Below are positions 8,672 through 17,903 of a DNA stretch of 62,113 bases, piece by piece (position 1 is the first letter of the stretch; the number at the start of each line of letters is the position of its first letter). The translations under genes were made by a program, and so were the position numbers. Source of the DNA: Gammaproteobacteria bacterium (GTDB taxonomy: Bacteria > Pseudomonadota > Gammaproteobacteria > JAKDMP01); contig JALUYA010000021.1 in assembly GCA_027018875.1 (NCBI GenBank), positions 1 to 62,113 of the forward strand, in the 5' to 3' direction. The notes under the pieces were generated by a model. It did no database searches, had not been told where the DNA came from, and worked only from the letters and a program-made list of their open reading frames with translations.

Positions 8672-11600
8672 TCAGTAGATCTCCTGGAGAAAGATTTGAT
8701 AGGGGGAGCCCTCGTAAAGGCCAAATGCCGCCAACGCGGTGGGGTTTATAAGGGCCGCGGTTCCCTGGTTGGATTTCCAGTCATATTGAAGCCAGCTCGG
8801 AACCTTCGCGGTAACGCTGACACTTCCGGTGTTGCCTGCACCGGGCGGCGACAGGCTCAGCTTGAAGATGCCGGCCGTCGGCGGTTGGGCCAGGCTCGCC
8901 TGGGTCTCCCCGGCACTCAACCCGCCCTGGTAATTGGACAACGACAGGGTAATTCCCGTGGTACAAGAATCGGCGGTGTTGGTGACAAACCCATTGTCGG
9001 CATCCAGATAGTATTGGGCCTGCATCGGCACGGGCAGAGCCAGCAGTTCCGAGCCGTAGGCGTTCTGCAGACGAATGCGCCCATAGCGCAGAGACGCACC
9101 GCCACTGAAAAGGATGGCCGAGAAAGTCACCGGGTCCGGGGTGCTCTTGACGCCGTCGAGATCCACAACCTGCTGCGACAAGGTGGGCGAGGCGTTGAAC
9201 GGCGCCTCGGGGGTGGCGGGCGGTGCGGGTCGCGTGTAGTCGAGTCCCGCCCCGGCACTGAAGTTCAGCGTTGCAACCCCCGGCGAAGGATTGGCGATCA
9301 CCGGGTTGGCACCGTTCGCCGTGAGCCCGGCGGTGTCGATCGGGTGGCCGCCGGCATCGGTATAGACCGTGGCCGGAAGACTCTTGAGCCGAAACCAGTC
9401 CGCTCCTCCCTGGCGGGTGAAGTTGTAGTAGTTTTTGGTGATACCGCCCTGGACGTTTTCCGCCGTAAGCGTCGCCACCGGTTTGGTCTGATAAAAAAAC
9501 GGCTGCCCCAGGTAGGTGAAGCCGGGAGTCGAGCTGGTGCAGGCGGTGGCAAATTGCGGGGTATTGAGCGATACCGCAAAATGATCCGGAATAAAACGCC
9601 CGACCGGCGTACTTGATCCACCGACGATCGCATTGACACTGCCGAGATAATTCTTTGCCGCGGCCTGCAGCGTCACGCTGCCAACCTCGGAGTAGGATGC
9701 CTGCGTCGCGGTCGCGGCGCCGCCGCTCCAGTCCGACTGCGCCAGGCTCCCCCCGGTAAGCGCTCCGAGCGTTCCCTGGGCGGGCGTAAAGGGTACGACC
9801 GCGGATAACGCCGTGGCCCAGGCGAAATGGGGCGTTACGCTCCGCCCGGCGGCGTTGACCGGACCGGTTGGAATACCATTTGCGGGATCCCCGCTCTGCC
9901 ACAGCACGGCCTCGAGCGTTGCACTGAAAGACCGCCCCGCCACGGTGAATACGGCAGAGGTGGGCGTGGTGCCCCCGGGGTTGGCGGTAGCGCCGGCCTG
10001 GATGGCGGAAAACGCCAGGGCGAACGGCCGTACGGTGAGCACGTTGGACGAGCCGATAATGGGGCGCGCCGAGCCGTTGGTGTTCTGTGCAAACCCGCTG
10101 GTGTTGTCTTCGAAGTCGATGCTGTACTGCCCGACATCGGTGGTTGCCAGGCTGAAGTTGGCAACTCCGTTGCTGAAGGCAATAGGCAGGTTGTTGGCCG
10201 CCGGCGCGGCATTGCCAAGCGCCACGCCGGAAATCGTGGGGGCGTTGCCCCCCGGATCATTCGCGCTGCGCTGGATCCAGGCCTTGACCGAGTTGACATC
10301 GTAGCCCGGTGCCGGACCACAGTTTCCGCTCGTCGGGTCGCGGCGGATCATTTCAGCCCTGAATGCCCCCGCTCGCCCGGCCACCACCACCCCCGCGCCA
10401 TCGGCCGGTGGGGTGGTTTGGGTAAACACAAAGGCATTGTCGCGGAACTGGACGGTGCCACTCTGGCCAACGATCGTTCTTGGCGGGTTGGCGGTCACCA
10501 GGGTACCGTTAATAGTAAGATTATCGGCATGGACATCGGCGAGTGCAAATTGAGCGGTGCCGTTGTCCGCGGCGGCATACTGATAAGTCGCCGTACCGCT
10601 ATCCGCGGGGCCGGGCGTGAACGTCCCATTGCCGGAGACCAATGTCCAGTTGCCGTGGCCCGAAGTAGTGGCAAGGTTCAGCGTGCCGGTCGTCGCCACC
10701 GGATTGCCCTGGGGATCCAGCGCGGTCACCGTGACCGTGTCGGGGACACACGTCGAAGCATTCAACGACGCGGTGATTTGCAAGGATTGCACGGGTACCG
10801 CCTTGACCACCTGTACCACATATTCCAATCCAACGTAATAGTCATACAAAGTGCAATAAAAATATCCGGGGAAAGTGTTTGGATCACAGCTCGATCCACC
10901 GTAATTGACACCATCTCCCATAAGGTAATCAATGGTGAAGGTGCCTGTTTTAGTAAATGTATACGCCGGTTGGGGCGCCGCGCTCCCTGTCTGGCAAGGC
11001 CCTTGCCCCCCGGGAAACCACTGCGAAACGGTCGATCCACCTGGCAGGTCGAATTCGTTGTACCAAGCATTGGCATAAGCCGGTAAGGTCGGGCAAGATG
11101 TGGGGACCGGGTAGTCCACTCCGAAGCTGACCTTGGTGCCCACGGTGACGGTAAGCGGATTGGTGTAATACTTTTGCCCATTAATCAATCCGAATATTTT
11201 GGCTTGTATGCACGAGCCGACGCAAACCGTTAAAAACGCCGTCATCACCTCCACGTCCGGCGTGCAACTGCTGGCCTTATTGCAACGCTTAGCGGTCCAT
11301 AACTGATACTGTATAACGTAGGTTCCGGTATTGTTGAAGGTGTAGGTCGGTGGATAAGATGCGTAGCCTTGCTGGCAAGGACCCGTGGTTCCCTTGGGGT
11401 AAGCCAAGGAGGCAGATCCGCTCGGGGACACTGCGCCGGGCGAGATGAAATTATCCCACCAGCCATTGTCGCCCTTGAGTAAGGTCGGGCAGGTTCCGGA
11501 ACTGTAGATCGCGCTAACCGTAACCTGCGCTCCTAGCGGCACGGTAATTTTATTCGCCCCCGAATTATTCCCCCAAGTGCCCGTCATGGTGATGGTGGCG

Positions 11601-11698
11601 GGCGTGGCGAAGGCTGTTTGTGCGAACCCCGTACCGAGCGCCAGGGCGACGAGCAACGCCAGAGTCATACCAGCGAGGAAACGGGGTTTACGGGGCAT
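8672..11698 (-). CDS. mshQ: MshQ-like MSHA pilus-associated adhesin (DUF6701)
   Basis: A 1008-residue secreted protein closing the MSHA locus. A signal peptide (GMTLALLVALALGTGFAQTAFA) precedes two tandem domains of about 110 residues that share I/L-T-V-x-x-G, CPTL, GPCQ and YTF-x-x-TGT. The C-terminal half matches the DUF6701 region of MshQ, with GADWFRLKSLPATVYTDAGG, GGASLRYGRIRLQNAYGSE and QYYLDADNGFVTN. The usual LamG-type N-terminal module is not apparent; the duplicated Cys-containing domains take its place. It is probably a pilus-tip or surface adhesin. The start at 11698 overlaps mshP by 11 nt and gives a clean signal peptide. Confidence 0.85.
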   Translation of the reverse strand: MPRKPRFLAGMTLALLVALALGTGFAQTAFATPATITMTGTWGNNSGANKITVPLGAQVTVSAIYSSGTCPTLLKGDNGWWDNFISPGAVSPSGSASLAYPKGTTGPCQQGYASYPPTYTFNNTGTYVIQYQLWTAKRCNKASSCTPDVEVMTAFLTVCVGSCIQAKIFGLINGQKYYTNPLTVTVGTKVSFGVDYPVPTSCPTLPAYANAWYNEFDLPGGSTVSQWFPGGQGPCQTGSAAPQPAYTFTKTGTFTIDYLMGDGVNYGGSSCDPNTFPGYFYCTLYDYYVGLEYVVQVVKAVPVQSLQITASLNASTCVPDTVTVTALDPQGNPVATTGTLNLATTSGHGNWTLVSGNGTFTPGPADSGTATYQYAAADNGTAQFALADVHADNLTINGTLVTANPPRTIVGQSGTVQFRDNAFVFTQTTPPADGAGVVVAGRAGAFRAEMIRRDPTSGNCGPAPGYDVNSVKAWIQRSANDPGGNAPTISGVALGNAAPAANNLPIAFSNGVANFSLATTDVGQYSIDFEDNTSGFAQNTNGSARPIIGSSNVLTVRPFALAFSAIQAGATANPGGTTPTSAVFTVAGRSFSATLEAVLWQSGDPANGIPTGPVNAAGRSVTPHFAWATALSAVVPFTPAQGTLGALTGGSLAQSDWSGGAATATQASYSEVGSVTLQAAAKNYLGSVNAIVGGSSTPVGRFIPDHFAVSLNTPQFATACTSSTPGFTYLGQPFFYQTKPVATLTAENVQGGITKNYYNFTRQGGADWFRLKSLPATVYTDAGGHPIDTAGLTANGANPVIANPSPGVATLNFSAGAGLDYTRPAPPATPEAPFNASPTLSQQVVDLDGVKSTPDPVTFSAILFSGGASLRYGRIRLQNAYGSELLALPVPMQAQYYLDADNGFVTNTADSCTTGITLSLSNYQGGLSAGETQASLAQPPTAGIFKLSLSPPGAGNTGSVSVTAKVPSWLQYDWKSNQGTAALINPTALAAFGLYEGSPYQIFLQEIY

Positions 11699-12146
11699 TG
11701 ACAACGGTGGCCTCCAGCTTGCGCTGCACGAAATCGACCCGGGATCCAAAGGTGCCATTGCTCGCCACCGATGTCAAGACGTACACCGCAAACGTCCGCC
11801 CCTGCTCGGTGTGCGAGGTCGAAGTACAGCTTATCCGGGCACTGAATCCGGTAAGGCTCGGCGCGGTGAAGTTAAGCGTGGTCGCCGCGGGGCAGGCGTT
11901 GCTCTGGAGTGCTTCGTGGGCAGCCCATTGCAGGCCGCTCTCGGCGGCCCAGTAGGCGCGCGTCGCCTGCAGGTTGAGCAGCGGGGCGCGCTGCTCCACG
12001 CCGCCGAGAGTGACGATAAACACCGCCAACGCCCCCAGAACCAGGAGCACGAACAGGGCAATCAGGATCGAGAACCCGCCCGCGCGTCGCCGGGGATCCG
12101 CAAGAGCCGAACCCCGGTCGGGAGGCTCAGGGAACATTGAGTACAT
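11688..12146 (-). CDS. mshP: MSHA minor pilin-like protein MshP
   Basis: A 152-residue PilX/MshP-type protein. After a basic leader the segment GGFSILIALFVLLVLGALAVFIV forms the N-terminal transmembrane helix, followed by AYWAAESGLQWAA, the conserved motif of PilX/MshP proteins. It lacks the FTLIE form of ordinary pilins. It likely primes MSHA pilus assembly and loads MshQ. It overlaps mshO upstream by 20 nt and mshQ downstream by 11 nt. Confidence 0.85.
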   Translation of the reverse strand: MYSMFPEPPDRGSALADPRRRAGGFSILIALFVLLVLGALAVFIVTLGGVEQRAPLLNLQATRAYWAAESGLQWAAHEALQSNACPAATTLNFTAPSLTGFSARISCTSTSHTEQGRTFAVYVLTSVASNGTFGSRVDFVQRKLEATVVNAP

Positions 12147-12981
12147 GCACTTGTTGCAGCAACCGCACGCTCTCGCCCCGGTCGGTCAGGGTCAGCGACA
12201 GCGTGACCAGTCCGGCGCGGCTCGCGGTTCCGGGTTGATACTGGAACCCGCAAGCACTCACCCGCGCCGCAGCGAGGTTGCCGCGGCTGGGATCGACCGG
12301 CTGAACCGACCCGATCGGATAGCCGCTGTAGCGGCGCAGCGTCCCGGCGGTGGGGTCGCACAGCCAAGACACGGGGGTATCGACGAGATAGATGCGTTGC
12401 CCGGGAGAGCGGTAGGCGAACTGGAATGCCGTGGCAAGGTGCACGTGATCTTCGCTCCCCGGCTCGGTGATCGTCAGGGTGTCGCCCGCAGGAGTGATGA
12501 CGTTGGCATTGGCATAGGCATCCGCACCCGGCACCCCGACATTGTAGATTACCAGCCGATCGGTACTGCTGGTGTAGGGGTACCCCGGCAGTCCGAGATG
12601 CCCCTCGATGTTGAAGTCCGCATCGGGCCGGTTGAATTGCAGGATATCGCCGCCGGCGGTATAAGCCCCGCCCGGGCCCGCGCGGTAGCGTCCCCCGGCA
12701 AGAACATGGATCAACTCCAGCGCCTCGACCCCGCCCGCCTGGGTAGTACGAATACTGTTCGGCAGCGCCGCATGAATGTCGCGGGCCATTTGCGCCAGCG
12801 CCGTCCCGGCGGCCGCCACCAACGCGGCGCGGCGCCGGGTCTGCATGTATCCGCGCACGGGACCGGACAGGAACAGCATGACCGTGCCGCCCAGGATGGC
12901 CACGACCACCAGCGTCAACACCACCTCGATGAGGGTAAACCCCGTGCCGGGGCGTGCCCCGTTCGCCGCCGCCCGCTTCAT
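12127..12981 (-). CDS. mshO: MSHA minor pilin MshO
   Basis: A 284-residue PilW-type minor pilin. The prepilin cleavage site G|FTLIEVVLTLVVV follows a 14-residue leader, and the large C-terminal domain is rich in turns. It is expected to be processed by the prepilin peptidase and to sit in the pilus-initiating tip complex with MshC, D and P. It starts 4 nt inside the mshD stop (ATGA) and overlaps mshP, so translation is coupled. Confidence 0.88.
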   Translation of the reverse strand: MKRAAANGARPGTGFTLIEVVLTLVVVAILGGTVMLFLSGPVRGYMQTRRRAALVAAAGTALAQMARDIHAALPNSIRTTQAGGVEALELIHVLAGGRYRAGPGGAYTAGGDILQFNRPDADFNIEGHLGLPGYPYTSSTDRLVIYNVGVPGADAYANANVITPAGDTLTITEPGSEDHVHLATAFQFAYRSPGQRIYLVDTPVSWLCDPTAGTLRRYSGYPIGSVQPVDPSRGNLAAARVSACGFQYQPGTASRAGLVTLSLTLTDRGESVRLLQQVHVLNVP

Positions 12982-13418
12982 GGAGTGATGGCCAGGCGGT
13001 ACGCCGACAGCACCACCGCAAAACCACCATGCGTCACGGTCACGGTGATGCGCTTGGCCGCGGCCCCCTGGAGCGTGGTGGCGGTAACCGTTACCTTGAC
13101 CGTGTAGGCGCCCAGCCCCGGAAGCGGCTGCCCGAACTGGTTCACCGCACCGGTGTTCACCAGCCCGTTGTAGTCATCCACGTCGTTGTAATTCTGTCGC
13201 CCGGGAGGATTGGGCAACGGTGAGTAGGACTTGGCCATGATCTCGTCGAGATAGCTGCTGGCAATACTATAGGCTTGGGTACGAATCATCGGCCCGGCGC
13301 TACGGGAAATGTTCAGATTCAAGGCCAGCAGGATCCCCGCCAGCGCCGCGCTGATCACGATGATCGTGATCAGCGCCTCGATCAGTGTAAAGCCGCGCTC
13401 AGTCCCGGGTCTGGACAT
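12978..13418 (-). CDS. mshD: MSHA minor pilin MshD
   Basis: A 146-residue PilV-type minor pilin with a short leader MSRPGTERG before the FTLIEALITIIVIS helix. The motif YLDEIMAKSY is typical of MshD and PilV proteins. The start at 13418 is preferred over 13433, which would only lengthen the leader. The gene begins inside the mshC 3' end and overlaps mshO by 4 nt. Confidence 0.86.
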   Translation of the reverse strand: MSRPGTERGFTLIEALITIIVISAALAGILLALNLNISRSAGPMIRTQAYSIASSYLDEIMAKSYSPLPNPPGRQNYNDVDDYNGLVNTGAVNQFGQPLPGLGAYTVKVTVTATTLQGAAAKRITVTVTHGGFAVVLSAYRLAITP

Positions 13419-13917
13419 AGCCGGTGCCGGCATACACGGTCAGCGTCGCGGTGCCGTTACCCGTGACGGTAATGGTCCGGGTACTCACCGGGGCGCCCGA
13501 TGCCGCGTATTGCCAGGTTCCGGTGCCGCCCGTAATGGTTGTCCCCCTGGGTACAGCACCCTGAAATGGTGCCTGGGTTGCGGGATTGAGCACGGCCCGG
13601 GTGAACGCCCCCGTGGTACAGCCGCTGCGCTGGGTCAGGCGGTATTGCGTCGCGCTCAGGCGGAACTGCACCGGGCACTCCGTGGCCCAGGCCTCCAGCC
13701 GTGCATAGCGTAATGCCGCGGCCAGCGTGTCCACAAAACCGCGCTGCTGGAACAGGCCGGTGGAAAACAGCCGAGGGACGACCACCACCGCGAGAATCGT
13801 CACCAACAGCAGCACGAGCACCAGTTCCACAAGAGTAAACCCGCCGCAGTAGGGGGACGAACCCCTGTACCGGCGATCCCCGTCGCCCGACCCCAGACGG
13901 ACAGGTGACGGGGACAT
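13399..13917 (-). CDS. mshC: MSHA minor pilin MshC (GspH/FimT-like)
   Basis: A 172-residue type IV minor pilin. The helix begins GG|FTLVELVLVLLLVTILAVVVVPRLF. The C-terminal domain holds two Cys residues, ECPVQF and GCTTGAF, likely a disulfide. The leader is unusually long, 24 residues from 13917 or 27 from the ATG at 13926; a GGGGGA eight bases upstream favours 13917, and no in-frame start lies closer to the helix. It lies between mshA and mshD in the Vibrio MSHA order. Confidence 0.84.
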   Translation of the reverse strand: MSPSPVRLGSGDGDRRYRGSSPYCGGFTLVELVLVLLLVTILAVVVVPRLFSTGLFQQRGFVDTLAAALRYARLEAWATECPVQFRLSATQYRLTQRSGCTTGAFTRAVLNPATQAPFQGAVPRGTTITGGTGTWQYAASGAPVSTRTITVTGNGTATLTVYAGTGYVQTRD

Positions 13918-13944
13918 TACAGTCATCCCCCAGTGGTTAAGCCA

Positions 13945-14331
13945 TCAATTCGCGGCCAAGACGGCGGCTCTGGCCGTTTGGCTATTGGCAACCGCTGTCA
14001 CGACGCAGTATCCCACACTGCCCACCGTGGTCGGTATCGGAGTCGTAGAAACCGTGTACTTGCTGGTATCAAGCGGCTGCTGCAAAATCCCGTTGACTGC
14101 GGTGTTACATGCTACCCCCGCCGTCTTGAACGCGCTGGAAACAGAGACCTGCGAGGCGGCATAGTTTATGGCACTGGCCGAATCGATGGCGCCGACCGTC
14201 CCCTGCAGCGCCGCCGTCTGCGCCTCGCTGGACAAGTTAATAAACCGGGGCACGGCGACCGCGGCGAGAATACCGAGAATAATGATGACAAGCACCAGCT
14301 CGATGAGGGTGAAACCGGACTGATTACGCAC
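13945..14331 (-). CDS. mshA: MSHA major pilin MshA/MshB-like
   Basis: A 128-residue type IVa pilin, probably the major subunit of the MSHA fibre. The helix is FTLIELVLVIIILGILAAVA followed by VPRFINLSSEAQ; the C-terminal loop has two Cys residues (VACNTAV and GYCVV). A GTG start at 14331 is chosen: it has GGGAGG six bases upstream and yields the classic short leader MRNQSG. The ATG at 14364 has no ribosome-binding site and would add 11 residues. Only one mshA/mshB-type gene is present where Vibrio has two. It has its own promoter-like sequence. Confidence 0.9.
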   Translation of the reverse strand: MRNQSGFTLIELVLVIIILGILAAVAVPRFINLSSEAQTAALQGTVGAIDSASAINYAASQVSVSSAFKTAGVACNTAVNGILQQPLDTSKYTVSTTPIPTTVGSVGYCVVTAVANSQTARAAVLAAN

Positions 14332-14374
14332 GAAAAGCCTCCCAGAAGCCGTTAATGAATACATAAGTAAAGGT

Positions 14375-14404
14375 ATTATGCCTAAATACTGCTATGAAGA
14401 TCAA
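14375..14404 (-). promoter_or_regulatory. Promoter-like sequence before mshA
   Basis: On the minus strand TTGATC (14399-14404) is followed by 18 bp and CATAAT (14375-14380), a plausible sigma-70 pair in the only sizeable gap of the downstream msh genes. A separate promoter would allow the major pilin to be made in excess over the assembly proteins, as is known for the MSHA locus of Vibrio. Confidence 0.5.
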
Positions 14405-14414
14405 ATAATAGGTC

Positions 14415-14930
14415 TCAGCGCGGCTTGCCGTGCCGGGGCGGCGGCCGGATGCGAGCCAACTCGGCCCGAGCCCGGCCACCGGTGGGCCGACCCGAAACGA
14501 TAATGCGAAACACCAGCCGCGGCGGGTTCGACCAACTGCCGGGAAGCGTTACCCCGCGTGGCAGGCGATAGATAAGCCGCCCGCGCGGGACGTCAAACCC
14601 CCACTCACCGGGAGCCAGATCGGCGGGATTGAAATGGGTAAAGCGACCGCGGTATCCCGCGGGGGGGCGCAGCAGGAGCCGGACCGGGTTGCTGCCGCCG
14701 AGCGAGCGCATGGCCGCCCACCCGCCCCGGGCCGAGCGCTCGGCCAATGCCACGCCCAGGGCGCGGCGCATGGTGGCAACATCGAGGCGCATGCGCGTGA
14801 CCTCGGCGAGGCGCCGGTAGGCGCCGAAGCGCTCGGTCGCCAAGGCCGCGAACACGCCTACCAGGGCGAGAACAAGGGCGGTTTCGATAGGCCGCCGCCA
14901 GGCGAGCCGCCGGGAATGGAGCGCCGCCAT
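14415..14930 (-). CDS. mshF: MSHA biogenesis protein MshF-like
   Basis: A 171-residue protein with one N-terminal membrane helix (TALVLALVGVFAALATERF) and a soluble Arg/Pro-rich C-terminus. It is assigned to MshF mainly by position, between mshG and the pilin genes, and by the single-span layout; MshF has no established activity. It starts 2 nt after the mshG stop. The Arg and Gly content of its C-terminus is high, but its base composition is like that of its neighbours. Confidence 0.6.
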   Translation of the reverse strand: MAALHSRRLAWRRPIETALVLALVGVFAALATERFGAYRRLAEVTRMRLDVATMRRALGVALAERSARGGWAAMRSLGGSNPVRLLLRPPAGYRGRFTHFNPADLAPGEWGFDVPRGRLIYRLPRGVTLPGSWSNPPRLVFRIIVSGRPTGGRARAELARIRPPPRHGKPR

Positions 14931-14932
14931 GC

Positions 14933-16159
14933 TCAGCGCTGGGCAAGTTGGTACAGGTCCCAGATCGGAAGATACACCCCGAGGGCCAGCACCAGCACCA
15001 CCATGGCAAGAAACCCGAGCAGAATCGGTTCGAGGAGGCTCGACAGGCGCGCCAGATCGTAATCCACCTCTTCCTCATAGAAAAGTCCCACCTCATCGAG
15101 CATGTCGTCGAGGGCGCCGGTTTCTTCGCCTACCTGGATCATCTGCAACACCAGTCCGGGAAAGAGATTGGTCGCCGAGGCGGTAACCGCCACGCTGACC
15201 CCACGCTCGATGCCGTCGCGGATTTCCAGCAGCCGCCGCCCGAGATGGGCATTGCCGACCGATTCCGCCACCAGCGCCACGCCTTGAACCAGGGGCACCC
15301 CGGCGCGCTGGATGATGGCGAAGGTGCGGGCGAAGCGCCCGAGCGCGGCGCGCTCGAGGATGCTGCCGACGACCGGAATGCGCAGCTTGTACCGATCCCA
15401 GGCAAGCCGTCCCTTGGGAGTGCGCTTCCAGGCCCAGAAGCCCCAGACGGCGAGGCCTACGAGGCCGAGAATCAGCCACCAGTAGTGGGCCGCGAACATC
15501 GATATCGCGAAGATGATACGGGTAGGAAGCGGCAGCTTGTCGCCGAAGTGATGATACAGGCGCCCGAAGGCGGGAATAACGAAGATCGTGAGTACCGCCA
15601 TCGCCGCCATGATCGCCACCACCACGATCACCGGGTATCGCAGTGCCGACTTGATCTGATTGCGCGTGCGCCGTTCAAGCCCAAGGTATTGATGCAAAAA
15701 CTGAAAGGATTTCTCCAGCGTGCCGGAGTTCTCCCCCACCCGCACCAGGCTCACGTACAGCGGGGAAAACGTCTCGGGATGGCGCGCCAGGCTGGCGGCC
15801 AGATCCTGCCCGGCGGCGAGCGATTCAAGCACATCGTCGAGTACCCGGCGCATGGCCTCGTTGCGGGCCGAATCCCGCAAGCCCGTCAGTCCACGCAAAA
15901 GCGGCACCCCGGCGCGCACCAGGGCATGCATCTGGCGGCTGAACAACAGCACATCGTCCAGCAACGGATGCCCGCGTCCCAATATCCGTCGCAGGGGCCG
16001 CCCCGAGGTCACGCCCTCCTCTCGGGCGGGCGTGACCTCGACCGGGGTGATGCCGAGGTCGATCAACCGGGAGGCCACGGCTCCCGCGGACTCCCCATCC
16101 AGGGTCCCGCTGACCACCTCGCCGCTGGCCGAGCGCGCCCGATAGCTGAATCGGGCCAT
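14933..16159 (-). CDS. mshG: MSHA inner-membrane platform protein MshG
   Basis: A 408-residue GspF/PilC-type platform protein with two tandem T2SF domains, each ending in membrane helices (YPVIVVVAIMAAMAVLTIFVI after the first; a terminal LLGFLAMVVLVLALGVYLP). The N-terminal MARFSYRARSASGEVVSG is typical of the family. It should connect the MshE motor to the pilin pool. The start at 16159 lies 1 nt after the mshE stop; the longer frame to 16216 runs back into mshE and is rejected. Confidence 0.93.
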   Translation of the reverse strand: MARFSYRARSASGEVVSGTLDGESAGAVASRLIDLGITPVEVTPAREEGVTSGRPLRRILGRGHPLLDDVLLFSRQMHALVRAGVPLLRGLTGLRDSARNEAMRRVLDDVLESLAAGQDLAASLARHPETFSPLYVSLVRVGENSGTLEKSFQFLHQYLGLERRTRNQIKSALRYPVIVVVAIMAAMAVLTIFVIPAFGRLYHHFGDKLPLPTRIIFAISMFAAHYWWLILGLVGLAVWGFWAWKRTPKGRLAWDRYKLRIPVVGSILERAALGRFARTFAIIQRAGVPLVQGVALVAESVGNAHLGRRLLEIRDGIERGVSVAVTASATNLFPGLVLQMIQVGEETGALDDMLDEVGLFYEEEVDYDLARLSSLLEPILLGFLAMVVLVLALGVYLPIWDLYQLAQR

Positions 16160-16160
16160 C

Positions 16161-17903
16161 TCAGCCGGCCTCCGCAACCACCGTCGCCTCATCCAGCATC
16201 GAGGTATCTCCGGCAACCCGCATCACCTCAGCGATGGAGGTGACGCCCCGGCGGGCAAGATCCAGGGCGGAGAGCGCGAGCGGTCGATACCCTTCCGGGC
16301 GCAGTTGCGGCTCCGAAAACCGGGCCGCCGCCTCGGCACGAATGGCCTCGGCAAGGCCCGGGGTGATCTCCAGCCACTCGAATACACCGGTACGCCCGCG
16401 ATAGCCGGTGCGGTTGCAGTAAGGGCACCCCTTGCCGGCCCGCCAGGGTATTTCCGTCACTTCATCCAGGCCCAGGCTCCGCAGAAATGCCATCTCCTGC
16501 GCGTCGGGCGCATGCCGTTCCCCGCAGCGTTCACAGACCCGGCGGATCAATCGCTGGGCAAGCACACCACGCAGGGCCGAAGCGACGAGATAGCCGCGGG
16601 CACGCATATCGAGCAGCCGTCCCAGGGTTGCCAGCGTATCGTTGGTATGCAGGGTGGAAAGCACCAAGTGCCCCGTGATCGCGGCTCGCAAGGCGATCTG
16701 CGCGGTTTCTTCATCGCGGACTTCCCCCACCATGATCACATCCGGATCGAGACGCAAGGCACTGCGCAGGATGCGGGCGAAGTCCAGCCCGATACGCGGG
16801 TTGACCTGCACCTGGTTGACTCGCGGCAACCGGTATTCGACCGGATCCTCGGCGGTGATGATCTTGCGCCCGGGCTGGTTCAGTTCGCTCAGAGCTGAAT
16901 AGAGCGTGGTGGTCTTGCCACTCCCGGTAGGCCCGGTCACCAGAATCATGCCATGAGGTAACGCCAACACCCGGCGATAGGATTGCAGCACTACCAGGGG
17001 CATGCCGATTTCGGTCAAGGAACGTTGAGGAGTGGATTGATCCAGGAGACGCATGACGACGACTTCCCCGTGTTCGACCGGCATAGTGGCAAGGCGGACA
17101 TCGAACAGGCGCTCTTCAATGCGAATCGAAAAACGCCCATCCTGAGGCAGCCGCTTCTCCGAAATATCCAGATTGGAAAGTAACTTGAGCCGTGTCACCA
17201 ACGCCTGGGCGGTCCGGGTGCCCGCGATCACCTGCTCATTAAGCACGCCGTCTATGCGCTGGCGAATGCGCAATTGCCGATCTTCCGGCTCGATATGAAT
17301 GTCGGAGGCGCCGGCACGCACCGCATCTTCGAACATCGATTGCAGCAACCGGGCCACGGGGACATCGGTTTCCAGCTCCGAACGCACCAGTTCGGACAAC
17401 TCATAATCGGACTCGAGTTCATCCGACACCTCGCGCGCCAGCGAGGTAATCTCATCGGTGCGCCGGTACACCAGGTCGATGGCATCGAGGATGTCCTTTT
17501 CGCGCGCCAACACGATCTTGATGGGCCGATGCAGCAGCCGGGAGAGTTCGTCATAGGAAAACAGATCGGTGGGATCGGCCATGGCGATGGTGAGGCCATC
17601 GGAATCCCGCTGCAGCACCAAGGCGCGAAACCGCCGGGCAAGCTGTTCCGGCAGTTGCTGCACCACCTTGGGATCGAGTTGGTATCGCCGCAGATCGACC
17701 AGTGGCACTTTAAGCTGGTCGGAGAGAAGCTGGAGGATTTTCTCCTCGGTCACCGCCCCCATGCCGATCAGCACCCGGCCGAGCTTGCGTCCGCTCTTTT
17801 TCTGTTCCCCCAGGGCAGCTTGGAGTTGCGCCTCGGAGATCAGGCGGTTACGGACCAGCAGATCGCCCAGCCGGATCTTCTGTTGCCGCGACTGTGCGCT
17901 CAT
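16161..17903 (-). CDS. mshE: MSHA extension ATPase MshE with c-di-GMP-binding N-domain
   Basis: A 580-residue GspE/PilB-type hexameric motor that powers pilus extension. Residues 11-60 carry the MshEN signature: RLGDLLV, then QLQAALGEQ, then KLGRVLIGMG. In Vibrio cholerae MshE this domain binds c-di-GMP and switches on extension. The ATPase core has Walker A GPTGSGKTTTL, the Asp and His boxes (STLHTNDT) and a four-cysteine zinc site (CERCGE and CPYCNR). The ATG overlaps the mshN stop in ATGA. Regulation by c-di-GMP is inferred from the motif. Confidence 0.93.
   Translation of the reverse strand: MSAQSRQQKIRLGDLLVRNRLISEAQLQAALGEQKKSGRKLGRVLIGMGAVTEEKILQLLSDQLKVPLVDLRRYQLDPKVVQQLPEQLARRFRALVLQRDSDGLTIAMADPTDLFSYDELSRLLHRPIKIVLAREKDILDAIDLVYRRTDEITSLAREVSDELESDYELSELVRSELETDVPVARLLQSMFEDAVRAGASDIHIEPEDRQLRIRQRIDGVLNEQVIAGTRTAQALVTRLKLLSNLDISEKRLPQDGRFSIRIEERLFDVRLATMPVEHGEVVVMRLLDQSTPQRSLTEIGMPLVVLQSYRRVLALPHGMILVTGPTGSGKTTTLYSALSELNQPGRKIITAEDPVEYRLPRVNQVQVNPRIGLDFARILRSALRLDPDVIMVGEVRDEETAQIALRAAITGHLVLSTLHTNDTLATLGRLLDMRARGYLVASALRGVLAQRLIRRVCERCGERHAPDAQEMAFLRSLGLDEVTEIPWRAGKGCPYCNRTGYRGRTGVFEWLEITPGLAEAIRAEAAARFSEPQLRPEGYRPLALSALDLARRGVTSIAEVMRVAGDTSMLDEATVVAEAG

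Noticed and set aside
8781-9902. A 373-residue frame inside mshQ on the same strand
   Set aside because: Out-of-frame shadow of the DUF6701 region, with no motif of its own.
14948-16243. A 431-residue plus-strand open frame
   Set aside because: Antisense to mshG with His/Gln-rich shadow composition; the minus-strand platform protein is unmistakable.
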